Positions 1 to 7,632 of a stretch of 64,000 bases of DNA are shown here, in pieces. The stretch lies in contig NZ_WOTF01000005.1 in assembly GCF_011516935.1 (NCBI RefSeq), forward strand, positions 55,253 through 119,252, read 5' to 3'. The notes beneath the pieces were generated by a model. It made no database searches, had not been told where the DNA came from, and was given only the letters and a program-made list of their open reading frames with translations. This DNA is from Acetobacter farinalis. Lineage in GTDB: Bacteria > Pseudomonadota > Alphaproteobacteria > Acetobacterales > Acetobacteraceae. Position numbers and translations under genes: made by a program. Each line of letters begins with the position of its first letter. The first letter of the stretch is position 1.

Positions 1-61
1 TGATCAGACACGCTCCCCATGCCTCTTGCTACTGGCAGGATTGCCAGCTATCGGCAGGATT

Positions 62-1021
62 ATGCCAAACACCATCGGTCCATGTGTCGCAATTCTGGTC
101 TATGACCGCCTGAGCCTGTTCGAGTTCAGTTGCGCGTTCGAAGTGTTCGGGCTGTCGCGCCCGGAGATGGGAGCAGACTGGTACCGCTGCATTCTTGTCG
201 GGGCAGAAGCCGGGCCTTTACGGGCGACGCACGGGGTTACGGTAACACCGGAGAAAGACCTCTCCGGTCTTGATGACGCAGATATTATTGTCATTCCCGG
301 CTGGCGGGGGGCGTCTGAAGAAGCGCCGGAAGAACTCCTTTCCGCGCTCCGTACGGCACATAAGGCGGGCAAGCGTCTTGTCTCGATCTGTGGCGCGGCG
401 TTCGTTCTGGCGCAGGCAGGGCTTCTCGATGGGCGGCGCGCCACAACCCACTGGCATCATTCCGATATTCTGGCGGCCCGCTATCCGACGATCCATGTCG
501 TGCCTGATGCACTCTATGTTGAAGATGGTTCTCTTCTCACATCGGCAGGAAGTGCCGCGGGGCTTGATCTCTGCATTCATGTTGTTCGGCAGGATTTTGG
601 GGCCCGGGCCGCAAACATGGTTGCCCGGCGGCTGGTGGTTGCAGCGCATCGGGACGGTGGTCAGGCCCAGTTTATCGAGCGGGCCATTCCCCCTCCTTCG
701 GGTGGGCGGCTTCCTGCGCTGCTTGATGCCATGCAGGGGCGGCTGGGTGAGCCGTGGGGCGCGCAGCGCATGGCGCGGGAAATGCGGGTCAGCCTGCGCA
801 GCCTCCATCGCCATGTCCATGAGGCCACGGGCCTGAGTCCGGGTGTCTGGCTCATGCGGCAGCGCATTCTGCTGGCGCAGGAACTCCTGCAGGAAACGGA
901 TCTGTCTATCGAGGCGATAGCCCATGCCGCCGGGTTTGGGAGTGCGGCCAATTTCCGGCAGCATTTCCGGTCCGTTGTTGGTGTCGCCCCCACTGTTTTC
1001 CGGCGGACAGCCTGCCGCTGA
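62..1021 (+). CDS. GlxA-type AraC-family transcriptional regulator (DJ-1/PfpI domain + HTH)
   Basis: The protein has two parts. An N-terminal class I glutamine amidotransferase/DJ-1-like domain (roughly residues 5-195) carries a nucleophile-elbow motif SICGAA. A C-terminal AraC-type double HTH (roughly 215-318) reads through 'IEAIAHAAGFGSAANFRQHF', the typical second helix-turn-helix. This architecture is the GlxA/CdhR/ArgR-like family, cytoplasmic regulators that sense small metabolites, often nitrogen compounds. The effector cannot be told from sequence. I place the start at ATG 62 because the conserved domain begins at once (PCVAILVYD); an in-frame upstream start at 26 would add 12 unlikely residues. 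It is separated by about 400 bp from the repair operon that follows, so a functional link is not implied. Confidence 0.85.
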   Translation: MPNTIGPCVAILVYDRLSLFEFSCAFEVFGLSRPEMGADWYRCILVGAEAGPLRATHGVTVTPEKDLSGLDDADIIVIPGWRGASEEAPEELLSALRTAHKAGKRLVSICGAAFVLAQAGLLDGRRATTHWHHSDILAARYPTIHVVPDALYVEDGSLLTSAGSAAGLDLCIHVVRQDFGARAANMVARRLVVAAHRDGGQAQFIERAIPPPSGGRLPALLDAMQGRLGEPWGAQRMAREMRVSLRSLHRHVHEATGLSPGVWLMRQRILLAQELLQETDLSIEAIAHAAGFGSAANFRQHFRSVVGVAPTVFRRTACR

Positions 1022-1421
1022 TGCCGCAGCTCAAAAAGGAGCCGCCCGGAAAAATCTGAATTTGATCGCAAGGTTCGGAGTGCCGGAGGCGTGGCGCACG
1101 GATACGATCAAAACAGATCATAACCCGTCCGGAGAGCATGATGCCATTCCATACCGCCAGCCCGGCTCCTGTCCGCCCCTTCTACGGCACGAGATATGTC
1201 GGGATGGGCGCCCGGACTGTCCGGCGCTATAGTGCCGACAGATGTCCCGGCCTTCCGGATCATGCCGCACAGCGCGGCAGCACAGGGGGCGAAGCTGGCC
1301 GGCTTTTGCAAGATATGCACCCGCCCGGACAGACCCAGCCCGTGCAGACATTGCCCCGGTCAAGTGATGCCAGAGGCGGGTATTATGCCACCTGTATTGT
1401 CCGGAAGCGGAGGAAGACGTC
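1022..1421. other. Intergenic region upstream of the ada operon
   Basis: About 400 bp without a convincing gene. Several open frames run through it on both strands, but none has a recognisable domain or a good ribosome site. It should hold the promoter of the alkylation operon. The ada Shine-Dalgarno GGAGGAAG lies at 1409-1416, five bases before the start codon. I could not identify a clear Ada box. Confidence 0.5.
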
Positions 1422-2519
1422 ATGACACCGAAAAACGCTGCCTTACAAAAGGACTTTCACGCCGAAGCGTCTAATGCCACGGAGCATGACCCGCGGTGGG
1501 AGCGTATCCTCCGGCGTGACAGAACGGCAGATGGTCTGTTCTGGTATTCCGTTATCACCACAGGAATTTACTGTCGGCCGTCCTGCCCTTCACGCAGGCC
1601 GCATGCTGAGAACGCGTGCCTTCATGCCACCCTTGAAGAGGCACGGGCAACAGGCGCGCGCCCATGCCAGCGCTGTGACCCGGATGGAGCACATGCCGAG
1701 GCCAGTCATAACGGGCTGGTAGCGCGTGCGTGCCGATCCATTGAGGCCAGTGAAACATGTCCTACACTGGAGGTTCTGGCCAAAGAGGCGCAACTCAGCC
1801 CCACATATTTCCAGCGTGTTTTCAAGCGTATCGTCGGGCTTTCACCCCGCCAGTATGGCGAGGCCTGTCGTGCGGGGCGCGTGCGTGCCACCTTGCGCTC
1901 TTCTGCAACTGTGACGGAAGCCATCTATGCGGCGGGCTATGCGTCCAGCAGCCGTTTTTATGAACAGGCTGAGAGCCTGCTGGGCATGAAACCGCGTGCG
2001 CTGCACCGTGGTGCTCCGGCGGAACGCCTGCGTTTTGCCGTTGGGGAATGCTCTCTGGGGATGATCCTTGTCGCCTCGAGCGCGCGCGGGGTCGTGGCGA
2101 TCCTTATGGGGGACGATGCGGATGCATTGGCCCGTGATCTGCAGGACCGCTTTCCCAACGCGGAGCTTGTGGGCGCGGACCCTGACTATGCGGAGCATGT
2201 CGCACAGGTCGTGGCGCTTGTCGAAACACCGGCTCTCGGGCTGGAACTGCCGCTTGATATCCGGGGGACAGCCTTCCAGCAGCGGGTATGGAATGCGCTC
2301 CGGGCGGTGCCTGTAGGCCAGAGGGTGACGTATACCGATATCGCCAAAGCAATCGGGCACCCGGAGTCCGTTCGGGCGGTTGCCAATGCCTGTGGGGCCA
2401 ATGCTCTAGCGGTCGCAATTCCCTGCCATCGTGTTGTGCGCAGGGATGGTGCGTTGTCGGGCTATCGCTGGGGTGTTGAGCGCAAGACAGCATTGCTGGA
2501 ACGGGAGAAAGGGTCATGA
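1422..2519 (+). CDS. ada: Ada: methylphosphotriester/O6-methylguanine-DNA methyltransferase and regulator
   Basis: Trifunctional alkylation-response protein of 365 aa, close to the usual length. The N-terminal Ada zinc domain has the four expected cysteines (C51, C55, C82, C85); C51 corresponds to the methyl-accepting cysteine for phosphotriesters. A central AraC HTH follows (about 100-195, 'LAKEAQLSPTYFQRVFKR'). The C-terminal MGMT domain ends with the acceptor motif PCHRV (C335). By family knowledge, methylation of the N-terminal cysteine turns the protein into an activator of its own operon. The start at ATG 1422 is backed by a strong SD. Its stop overlaps the next start (ATGA, 2516-2519), so it heads a translationally coupled repair operon. 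Confidence 0.96.
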   Translation: MTPKNAALQKDFHAEASNATEHDPRWERILRRDRTADGLFWYSVITTGIYCRPSCPSRRPHAENACLHATLEEARATGARPCQRCDPDGAHAEASHNGLVARACRSIEASETCPTLEVLAKEAQLSPTYFQRVFKRIVGLSPRQYGEACRAGRVRATLRSSATVTEAIYAAGYASSSRFYEQAESLLGMKPRALHRGAPAERLRFAVGECSLGMILVASSARGVVAILMGDDADALARDLQDRFPNAELVGADPDYAEHVAQVVALVETPALGLELPLDIRGTAFQQRVWNALRAVPVGQRVTYTDIAKAIGHPESVRAVANACGANALAVAIPCHRVVRRDGALSGYRWGVERKTALLEREKGS

Positions 2520-3220
2520 ACCCGGAAACTCTTGCAGCACTGGACTGGCAGGATAACGCGCGCAGGCTGGATGAGGATGGCTGGGCCGTGATTCCCGGAT
2601 TGCTGGATGAGGCGACGTGCCGGTCCCTCTCGGCGCTCTATGCGCAGGGCACCGGGTTTCGCAGCCGTGTCGTCATGGGGCGGCATGGGTTCGGGCGTGG
2701 AGAATACTGCTATTTTTCTTATCCACTTCCGCCTCTGGTCACGACTTTGCGTGAGAAAATTTATCCTTTTCTTGTCCCGACGGCGAACCGCTGGATGGAG
2801 CGTATGGGATTTCCGGTCCGTTTCCCTTCAGATCATCAAAGTTTTCTCGCCCGCTGCCATGCGGCGGGCCAGACGCGCCCCACACCGCTCCTACTGCGGT
2901 ATGGGGCGGGTGATTATAACTGTCTGCATCAAGATCTTTACGGAGAGCATGTTTTTCCCATCCAGCTCGCCGTTCTGCTCTCCTGCCCGGAGAGGGATTT
3001 TACCGGGGGTGAGTTCGTGCTGACGGAACAGCGGCCCCGCATGCAATCCCGTGCGGATGTCGTGCCTCTCAGGATGGGAGATGCCGTGCTGTTTGCCGTC
3101 AGCCAGAGGCCGAAGGCTGGTGCGCGTGGAGACTATCGCGTGACACTGCGGCATGGTGTCAGCCGTGTCCGTAGCGGCCTTCGTCACACGCTGGGGCTTA
3201 TTTTCCATGATGCAGCCTGA
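2516..3220 (+). CDS. 2OG-Fe(II) oxygenase in the alkylation-repair operon
   Basis: A 234-aa protein of the 2-oxoglutarate/Fe(II) dioxygenase fold. An HxD metal motif is visible as H138-Q-D140 (LHQDLYGEHVF), followed by the distal strand 'GGEFVLTEQRPR' and a later His/Arg region near RHGVSRVRSGLRHTLG that would supply the third metal ligand and the 2OG-binding arginine. It is distinct from AlkB, which is the next gene. Such proteins recur beside ada/alkB in Alphaproteobacteria; the substrate is not established, and a role on alkylated nucleic acid or protein is inference from context. Coupled by ATGA to ada upstream, and it overlaps alkB by 14 bases downstream. Confidence 0.8.
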   Translation: MNPETLAALDWQDNARRLDEDGWAVIPGLLDEATCRSLSALYAQGTGFRSRVVMGRHGFGRGEYCYFSYPLPPLVTTLREKIYPFLVPTANRWMERMGFPVRFPSDHQSFLARCHAAGQTRPTPLLLRYGAGDYNCLHQDLYGEHVFPIQLAVLLSCPERDFTGGEFVLTEQRPRMQSRADVVPLRMGDAVLFAVSQRPKAGARGDYRVTLRHGVSRVRSGLRHTLGLIFHDAA

Positions 3221-3854
3221 CCTGTTCGGCACAGCGCGTCCTGATGTGCTCCTTTCCGCCGGAGCGCTCTTCCTTCCTGATTTTGCCAGGGCACAGGTGG
3301 GGAGGTTGCATGCTCATATCCAGAGCATTGCCGCCGGTTCGCCTTTTCGGCACATGCTCACTCCGGGCGGGCGGTGCATGTCCGTTGCCACGACCAGTTG
3401 CGGCAGCTTTGGCTGGACCAGCGGGCGCGGCGGATATCGTTACATGGCTTTCGATCCCGAGACCAGACAGGCGTGGCCACACATGCCCCCCATATTCCGC
3501 GAACTAGCGTATCAGGCCGCCGCCCGCGCAGGCTTTGCGGAGTTTCGCCCTGATACCTGCCTTGTCAACCGCTATGCACCGGGGGCGCGCTTGTCCCTGC
3601 ATCAGGATCTGGATGAAGGGGATATGAACGCTCCGATTGTATCCGTCTCTCTGGGACTTCCGGCTGTCTTTCTCTGGGGAGGCGCGGAACGACGGGACCC
3701 CAGGCGGCGTATCACGCTGTGTGAAGGGGATGTGATGGTATGGGGAGGGGACTCACGCATGAATTTTCACGGGGTTGAACCTGTGCAGGCGGCTGCAGGC
3801 GCTGGTGAGCATGGCGCATGTCGCTACAATCTGACATTCCGCAAGGCCCGATGA
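3207..3854 (+). CDS. alkB: AlkB: alpha-ketoglutarate-dependent DNA dealkylase
   Basis: Oxidative demethylase of 1-methyladenine and 3-methylcytosine in DNA. About 215 aa, the normal AlkB size. The metal triad is visible: H132-Q-D134 in 'LHQDLDEGD' and H188 in 'MNFHGVEP', with the closing 'RYNLTFRKAR' providing the 2OG-binding arginines. A substrate-binding stretch 'GGYRYMAFDPETRQAWP' matches the family. I start at the first of two adjacent ATGs (3207); the longer frame from 3153 lies inside the previous gene. Overlaps its neighbours on both sides (14 bp upstream; ATGA with tag downstream), consistent with a single adaptive-response mRNA. Confidence 0.95.
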   Translation: MMQPDLFGTARPDVLLSAGALFLPDFARAQVGRLHAHIQSIAAGSPFRHMLTPGGRCMSVATTSCGSFGWTSGRGGYRYMAFDPETRQAWPHMPPIFRELAYQAAARAGFAEFRPDTCLVNRYAPGARLSLHQDLDEGDMNAPIVSVSLGLPAVFLWGGAERRDPRRRITLCEGDVMVWGGDSRMNFHGVEPVQAAAGAGEHGACRYNLTFRKAR

Positions 3855-4459
3855 CCAATAACGGACACACGCGCTGCCTCTGGGCCAGAACGGATGCCCT
3901 GCTTCAGGCCTATCATGACACCGAATGGGGTGTGCCGGAGTATGAGTCCCGTGCTCTGTGGGAAAAGCTGATGCTTGATGGCTTTCAGGCTGGCCTGTCA
4001 TGGCGGCTGATTCTGGCCAGGCGAGACGCTTTCCGGGCGGCCTTTGCCGGGTTCAGACCGGAAATCGTGGCCGGATATGGTGAGACCGAAATCAGCCAGC
4101 TACTAGGCAACCGGGAGATTATCCGCTCTCCCACCAAAGTCAGGGCGGTGATCCGCAATGCCCGCGCCTATCTGGCGATGCAGGACGCGGGCGAGGATTT
4201 TTCCGGTTTTGTGTGGGCCAGCGTGCAGGGGCAACCGGTGCCGGGGGATGGTTCGGGCACATCAACGCGTTCGGTGGTAGGGGATATGCTCTCCACCGCA
4301 TTAAAGGCGCGGGGCTTCAGCTTTGTGGGGCCTGTGATTGTGCATGCATGGGCGCAGGCCTGCGGTCTTATCAATGATCATGAAACGAACTGTTTCTGCC
4401 GAAACAGGACGAGGAACGGACCGCTCGGCCAGTCTGAGGTCTCTCCTTATTCTGCGTAA
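3851..4459 (+). CDS. tag: DNA-3-methyladenine glycosylase I (Tag)
   Basis: Excises 3-methyladenine from DNA. The family signature is clear: an N-terminal Cys/His zinc half-site (RCLW... YHDTEWGVP), the core 'LMLDGFQAGLSWRLIL', the helix 'IIRSPTKVRAVIRNARA', and the C-terminal zinc half-site 'NDHETNCF'. About 202 aa, with a C-terminal tail about 15 residues longer than in E. coli Tag. ATG at 3851 overlaps the alkB stop (ATGA). With ada, the oxygenase and alkB it gives direct reversal, oxidative reversal and base excision in one operon. Confidence 0.94.
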   Translation: MTNNGHTRCLWARTDALLQAYHDTEWGVPEYESRALWEKLMLDGFQAGLSWRLILARRDAFRAAFAGFRPEIVAGYGETEISQLLGNREIIRSPTKVRAVIRNARAYLAMQDAGEDFSGFVWASVQGQPVPGDGSGTSTRSVVGDMLSTALKARGFSFVGPVIVHAWAQACGLINDHETNCFCRNRTRNGPLGQSEVSPYSA

Positions 4460-4774
4460 GTTTTTGTTACGGCAGAAACAGGCAGAGGCGGCGCTTTCCC
4501 GTTCTTCCGGAAGTGCGCCCGTACGTCAGGATACGTCACGGGCAGTGCAGCTAAGCAGACTATCGAGTGCAATCAAAAAACAGAAAATTCTTTTTTTTGG
4601 AAAGAGTTTTCCGGTGGGCCTGTGCGCCTCTTTCCTCAGAAGGAAGTAAGGTCAGCCCCAAACATGAGCCCACACGGCTGATCTTCCTTTTTAGCGGCGG
4701 ACACCTTCCATGCCACTGGTTACGTTGCTGGTGAATATGTCAGTCTTGCTGGGTGGCAGGAAGAGGGGCGGGCT
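4460..4774. other. Intergenic region with likely cas3 promoter
   Basis: A 315-bp stretch with an AT-rich core around 4565-4610 (CAATCAAAAAACAG followed by a run of eight T), a local drop in GC against the flanking genes. No gene was recognised. It should carry the tag terminator and the cas3 promoter. A 12-nt inverted repeat (CTGTTTCTGCCG near 4390, complement near 4470) links the end of tag to this gap. The SD for cas3 is AAGAGGGG at 4761-4768. Confidence 0.5.
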
Positions 4775-7510
4775 ATGTCGGGCATTGCAGATGATGGTGG
4801 TTTGAGATTTTTCTGGGGCAAGGCACGCCCTGTGCAACTGGCGCAAGACACCGGCTTTTTAATGCACCCGCTTATTGCCCACATGCTGGACGTGGCGGCG
4901 GTGGCAATCCTGTTGCCCGGCAGTGAGCGTCTGGGGCTGGATTATCGGCAACTGGGAATGCTGGTGGCGCTGCATGATATTGGCAAGCTGGTGCCGGGGT
5001 TTCAGGCCAAAGTTCCGGAATGCTGGCCGGAACAGGCGTTGGGGGCTTACCCGGAGAGAGCCACGTCATCACGCCATGATAGCGATGGTCTGGCTCTTCT
5101 GGACCATGTCTGTCAGGACGCACTGGCTCCCCTTTTTGGAGTGGATGCCGAAGGAAATTCCTGGCTGCCTGACGAAAAGAGCCGAGTAGGGCGCGCCATA
5201 GCCGGACACCATGGGGCACCGGTTTCCGCAATTGAAGACAGAGCGCGTAAAGCTGATATCAAGGTGATCGCGCCATATGCCCGTAAACTTGTCAGCCTTT
5301 TGTTTGATCTTTTCCGGCCGCCACCCATACCGCCTTATCTTGCGGCTGAGGCTCTGCTGCAACTGGAGTGGCGGCTTGCCGGGTTGACGGTACAGGCGGA
5401 CTGGATCGGCTCCCGGCAGGAGTGGTTTCCATATGTCTCGCCGGATGATGTTGCAGATGCTTCCGGTTATTTCTGGAATCACGCGCTGCGGCATGCACAG
5501 GCGGCCATCGTGCGTGCAGGGCTTGCTCCTGTCAGCGCGTCACCCTTTCAGGGGATTGCGCATCTGTTCCCGCATATCAGGACGCCATCACCTGTTCAGG
5601 CTCTGATGGAAGTCGCGTCCCTACCGACCGGCCCGACGCTGGTTGTTATTGAGGACATGACGGGTTCAGGCAAGACGGAAGCGGCACTGGTGGCGGCGCA
5701 TCGGTTGATGGCGGCGGGGCGGGCAAACGGCCTGTTTGTTGCGCTGCCAACCATGGCCACAGCCAATGCCATGTTTGATCGGCTGGCTATGGCGTACCGC
5801 AGCCTGTTCCAGCCTTCCTCTCACCCCTCTCTTGCGCTGGCGCACGGGCGTGCCTTGCTTGATGAGCGCTTTGTCTCGGTGCTGGCGCCTGAGGATGCTC
5901 TGGAGGGCGCAGCCTTGAAAACGGACCGTGCTGAGGCCGCCGAAGTGTGCTGTTCAGCGTGGCTGGGGAGTGAATCGCGCAGGGCACTGCTCGCGCAGGT
6001 GGGTGTCGGCACGATTGATCAGGCGTTGATGGCGGTCCTGCCGGTCCGGTTTGCCACCATGCGGCAGGCCGGGCTCGCCGGAAAGGTGCTGCTGGTGGAT
6101 GAATGCCATGCTTATGATCCGTACATGCAGGAAGAAATGGCCGCCCTGCTGCGCTTTCATGCGGCCATGGGCGGTTCTGCCATTCTTCTTTCCGCAACGT
6201 TGACCCGTGCTGTACGCCAGAAGCTCGCAGCGGCTTTCAGAGAAGGCTTGCGTCAGGAAGACCCTGCGGAGCTGTCCAGCACGGCCTATCCGCTTGTGAC
6301 CCTTGTGGGGCAGGTAGGGGCGGAAGAACTGCCCTGCGCTCCGCGGGCCGGGCTGGAACGGACCATTGCGGTAAGGCAGGTCTGTGACGAGGCGTCTGTT
6401 ATGACGGAAATCGTGAGTGCGGCATGCAAGGGGGCTGCGGTCGCATGGGTGCGCAATACGGTGGATGATGTGATTGCCTCGGCAAAAGCCCTTAAGGAAA
6501 AAGGGATCGAGGCCATGGTCTTTCATGCCCGTTTTGCCATGGTGGATCGTCTGGCTATTGAGCGTTCGGTACTTGCCCGCTTCGGAAAGGACAGCACAGC
6601 GCCAGACCGGGCCGCAGTGCTGGTGGCCAGTCAGGTTATTGAACAGTCTCTGGATCTGGATTTTGATGTGCTCTGCACAGATCTCGCCCCCATGGATCTG
6701 ATCATTCAGCGGGCTGGCAGGCTTCGTCGCCATAAGCGGGATGAGCGGCCTGTTGAGCGTGATGAAATCTGCCTTTTCTCACCTGATCCTGTTGAAGACC
6801 CAGATCCAAAATGGATCAGCCGGGTTCTGCCTGGCACCGCCGCTGTTTATCGTGATGCTGCCCTTTTATGGAGAACTGCAAGAGCCTTGAAGCGCGCAGG
6901 TGCCATACGAAGCCCTGACTCTGTGCGTACCTTAATTGAGGAAGCTGGTGAGACAATTGAGGAAGCTGGTGAGACGTCCGATGTGCCGGCTGGCCTGACG
7001 GGTGCCGCCAGGGATGTTGAAGGGAAAGGGCGTGCGGCCCGTGGTGCTGCTGCCCGAAATGTTCTGAATTACCTCACTGGATATGCTCCGGAGGGGGCTT
7101 TGTGGGAGCGCGACATACGAACACCCACACGGCTTGAAGAGCGCCCGTCTGTTACGGTGCGTCTCGGTGTCATGAGGGGCGGGGAGGTTGTGCCCTGGGC
7201 CGCGTTGAAGGACAGCACGCTTGCGGCACCACATGAGAAGAAGCGCGCCTGGGCACTTTCTGAGGTTTCCGTGGCGCGTCATACCCTTGCGGCGTGTCCT
7301 GTCTCGGAAGACCGGAAGGCTGCGGTCGCTGCGGCCCGGTCTGACTGGTCTCGCTGGGAGCGGGAGGCGGAAGACCTTTATCTGCTGTTGATTCTGGAAG
7401 AGGCAGGAGAGGGATGGGAAGGGGCGGGCTGTAGCGAGCAGGGGCGAGATATTGTGGTCAGATATGATCAGCAGTATGGTCTGCTCATCGTTCCCGCCTT
7501 GGCGGGATGA
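4775..7510 (+). CDS. cas3: Cas3: type I-E CRISPR helicase-nuclease
   Basis: The effector nuclease recruited by Cascade after R-loop formation. 911 aa. N-terminal HD nuclease with the H67-D68 pair in 'LHDIGKLVPGFQAK' and a later 'GHHGAP'. The SF2 helicase has Walker A 'MTGSGKTEAAL' near residue 295, DExH box 'DECHAYD' near 441, SAT motif 'LLSATLT', and motif VI 'QRAGRLRRH'. The C-terminal domain is present. Two oddities: a perfect 21-bp tandem duplication encoding (IEEAGET)x2 near residue 721, and a final segment (about the last eight codons and the TGA) that is itself a degenerate CRISPR repeat. First gene of the cas locus, separated from cas8e by the creTA-like gap. Confidence 0.97.
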   Translation: MSGIADDGGLRFFWGKARPVQLAQDTGFLMHPLIAHMLDVAAVAILLPGSERLGLDYRQLGMLVALHDIGKLVPGFQAKVPECWPEQALGAYPERATSSRHDSDGLALLDHVCQDALAPLFGVDAEGNSWLPDEKSRVGRAIAGHHGAPVSAIEDRARKADIKVIAPYARKLVSLLFDLFRPPPIPPYLAAEALLQLEWRLAGLTVQADWIGSRQEWFPYVSPDDVADASGYFWNHALRHAQAAIVRAGLAPVSASPFQGIAHLFPHIRTPSPVQALMEVASLPTGPTLVVIEDMTGSGKTEAALVAAHRLMAAGRANGLFVALPTMATANAMFDRLAMAYRSLFQPSSHPSLALAHGRALLDERFVSVLAPEDALEGAALKTDRAEAAEVCCSAWLGSESRRALLAQVGVGTIDQALMAVLPVRFATMRQAGLAGKVLLVDECHAYDPYMQEEMAALLRFHAAMGGSAILLSATLTRAVRQKLAAAFREGLRQEDPAELSSTAYPLVTLVGQVGAEELPCAPRAGLERTIAVRQVCDEASVMTEIVSAACKGAAVAWVRNTVDDVIASAKALKEKGIEAMVFHARFAMVDRLAIERSVLARFGKDSTAPDRAAVLVASQVIEQSLDLDFDVLCTDLAPMDLIIQRAGRLRRHKRDERPVERDEICLFSPDPVEDPDPKWISRVLPGTAAVYRDAALLWRTARALKRAGAIRSPDSVRTLIEEAGETIEEAGETSDVPAGLTGAARDVEGKGRAARGAAARNVLNYLTGYAPEGALWERDIRTPTRLEERPSVTVRLGVMRGGEVVPWAALKDSTLAAPHEKKRAWALSEVSVARHTLAACPVSEDRKAAVAAARSDWSRWEREAEDLYLLLILEEAGEGWEGAGCSEQGRDIVVRYDQQYGLLIVPALAG
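6934..6975 (+). repeat. 21-bp perfect tandem duplication inside cas3
   Basis: Two identical 21-bp units (6934-6954 and 6955-6975; unit starts AATTGAGGAAGC and ends GGTGAGAC) lie head to tail. They keep the reading frame and insert IEEAGET twice into the linker between the helicase core and the C-terminal domain. Looks like a recent slippage duplication. Confidence 0.95.
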
Positions 7511-7564
7511 ACCGTCTTGAGCCGTAGGCCGGTTTATGTTCCCTGCGTAAGCAGGGATTTAAAA
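7488..7564 (+). ncRNA. creA: Candidate CreA: degenerate mini-CRISPR (pseudo-repeat, pseudo-spacer, pseudo-repeat)
   Basis: Pseudo-repeat 1 (7488-7514) reads GTTCCCGCC-TT-GGCGGG then ATGAACCG, keeping the Cas6e hairpin and the exact 8-nt 5' handle ATGAACCG of the array repeats. Pseudo-repeat 2 (7536-7564) reads GTTCCC-TGC-GTAA-GCA-GGGAT, a six-pair stem with a GTAA loop; its C-to-T change is matched by G-to-A on the other arm. Its 8-nt tail, which Cas6e would cut off, is not conserved. Between them lie about 21 nt of pseudo-spacer beginning TCTTGAGCCGTAGGC. By comparison with the published CreTA family, this would be processed by Cas6e into a crRNA-like guide that directs Cascade to repress creT. 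The function is inference; the repeat similarity is direct. Confidence 0.8.
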
Positions 7565-7570
7565 AATAAG

Positions 7571-7626
7571 AAGTCTTGAGCCGTAGGCTTAATTAGGTTG
7601 ATTCGGTTTGCGAATCGGTTTAAACA
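7571..7626 (+). promoter_or_regulatory. Candidate creT promoter with a CreA-guided Cascade target and AAG PAM
   Basis: The 15-nt TCTTGAGCCGTAGGC at 7574-7588 repeats exactly the first 15 nt of the pseudo-spacer (7515-7529), and is preceded by AAG (7571-7573), the canonical type I-E PAM. A 32-nt protospacer from 7574 would end at 7605 and cover a candidate -35 (TTGATT, 7598-7603); after 17 bp comes a -10-like TAAACA (7621-7626). Beyond the 15-nt seed the match is poor, which would favour binding over cleavage. An inverted repeat GATTCG-N5-CGAATC (7600-7616) lies between the -35 and -10. The promoter assignment is by inspection and the -10 is weak. Confidence 0.65.
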
Positions 7627-7632
7627 AAAACA

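Noticed and set aside
218..964. 248-codon minus-strand frame opposite the GlxA-type regulator
   Set aside because: Shadow of a clear AraC-family gene; no domain in the antisense product.
1138..1425. 95-codon plus-strand frame running into ada
   Set aside because: It contains no domain, ends within the start of ada, and competing frames are equally open.
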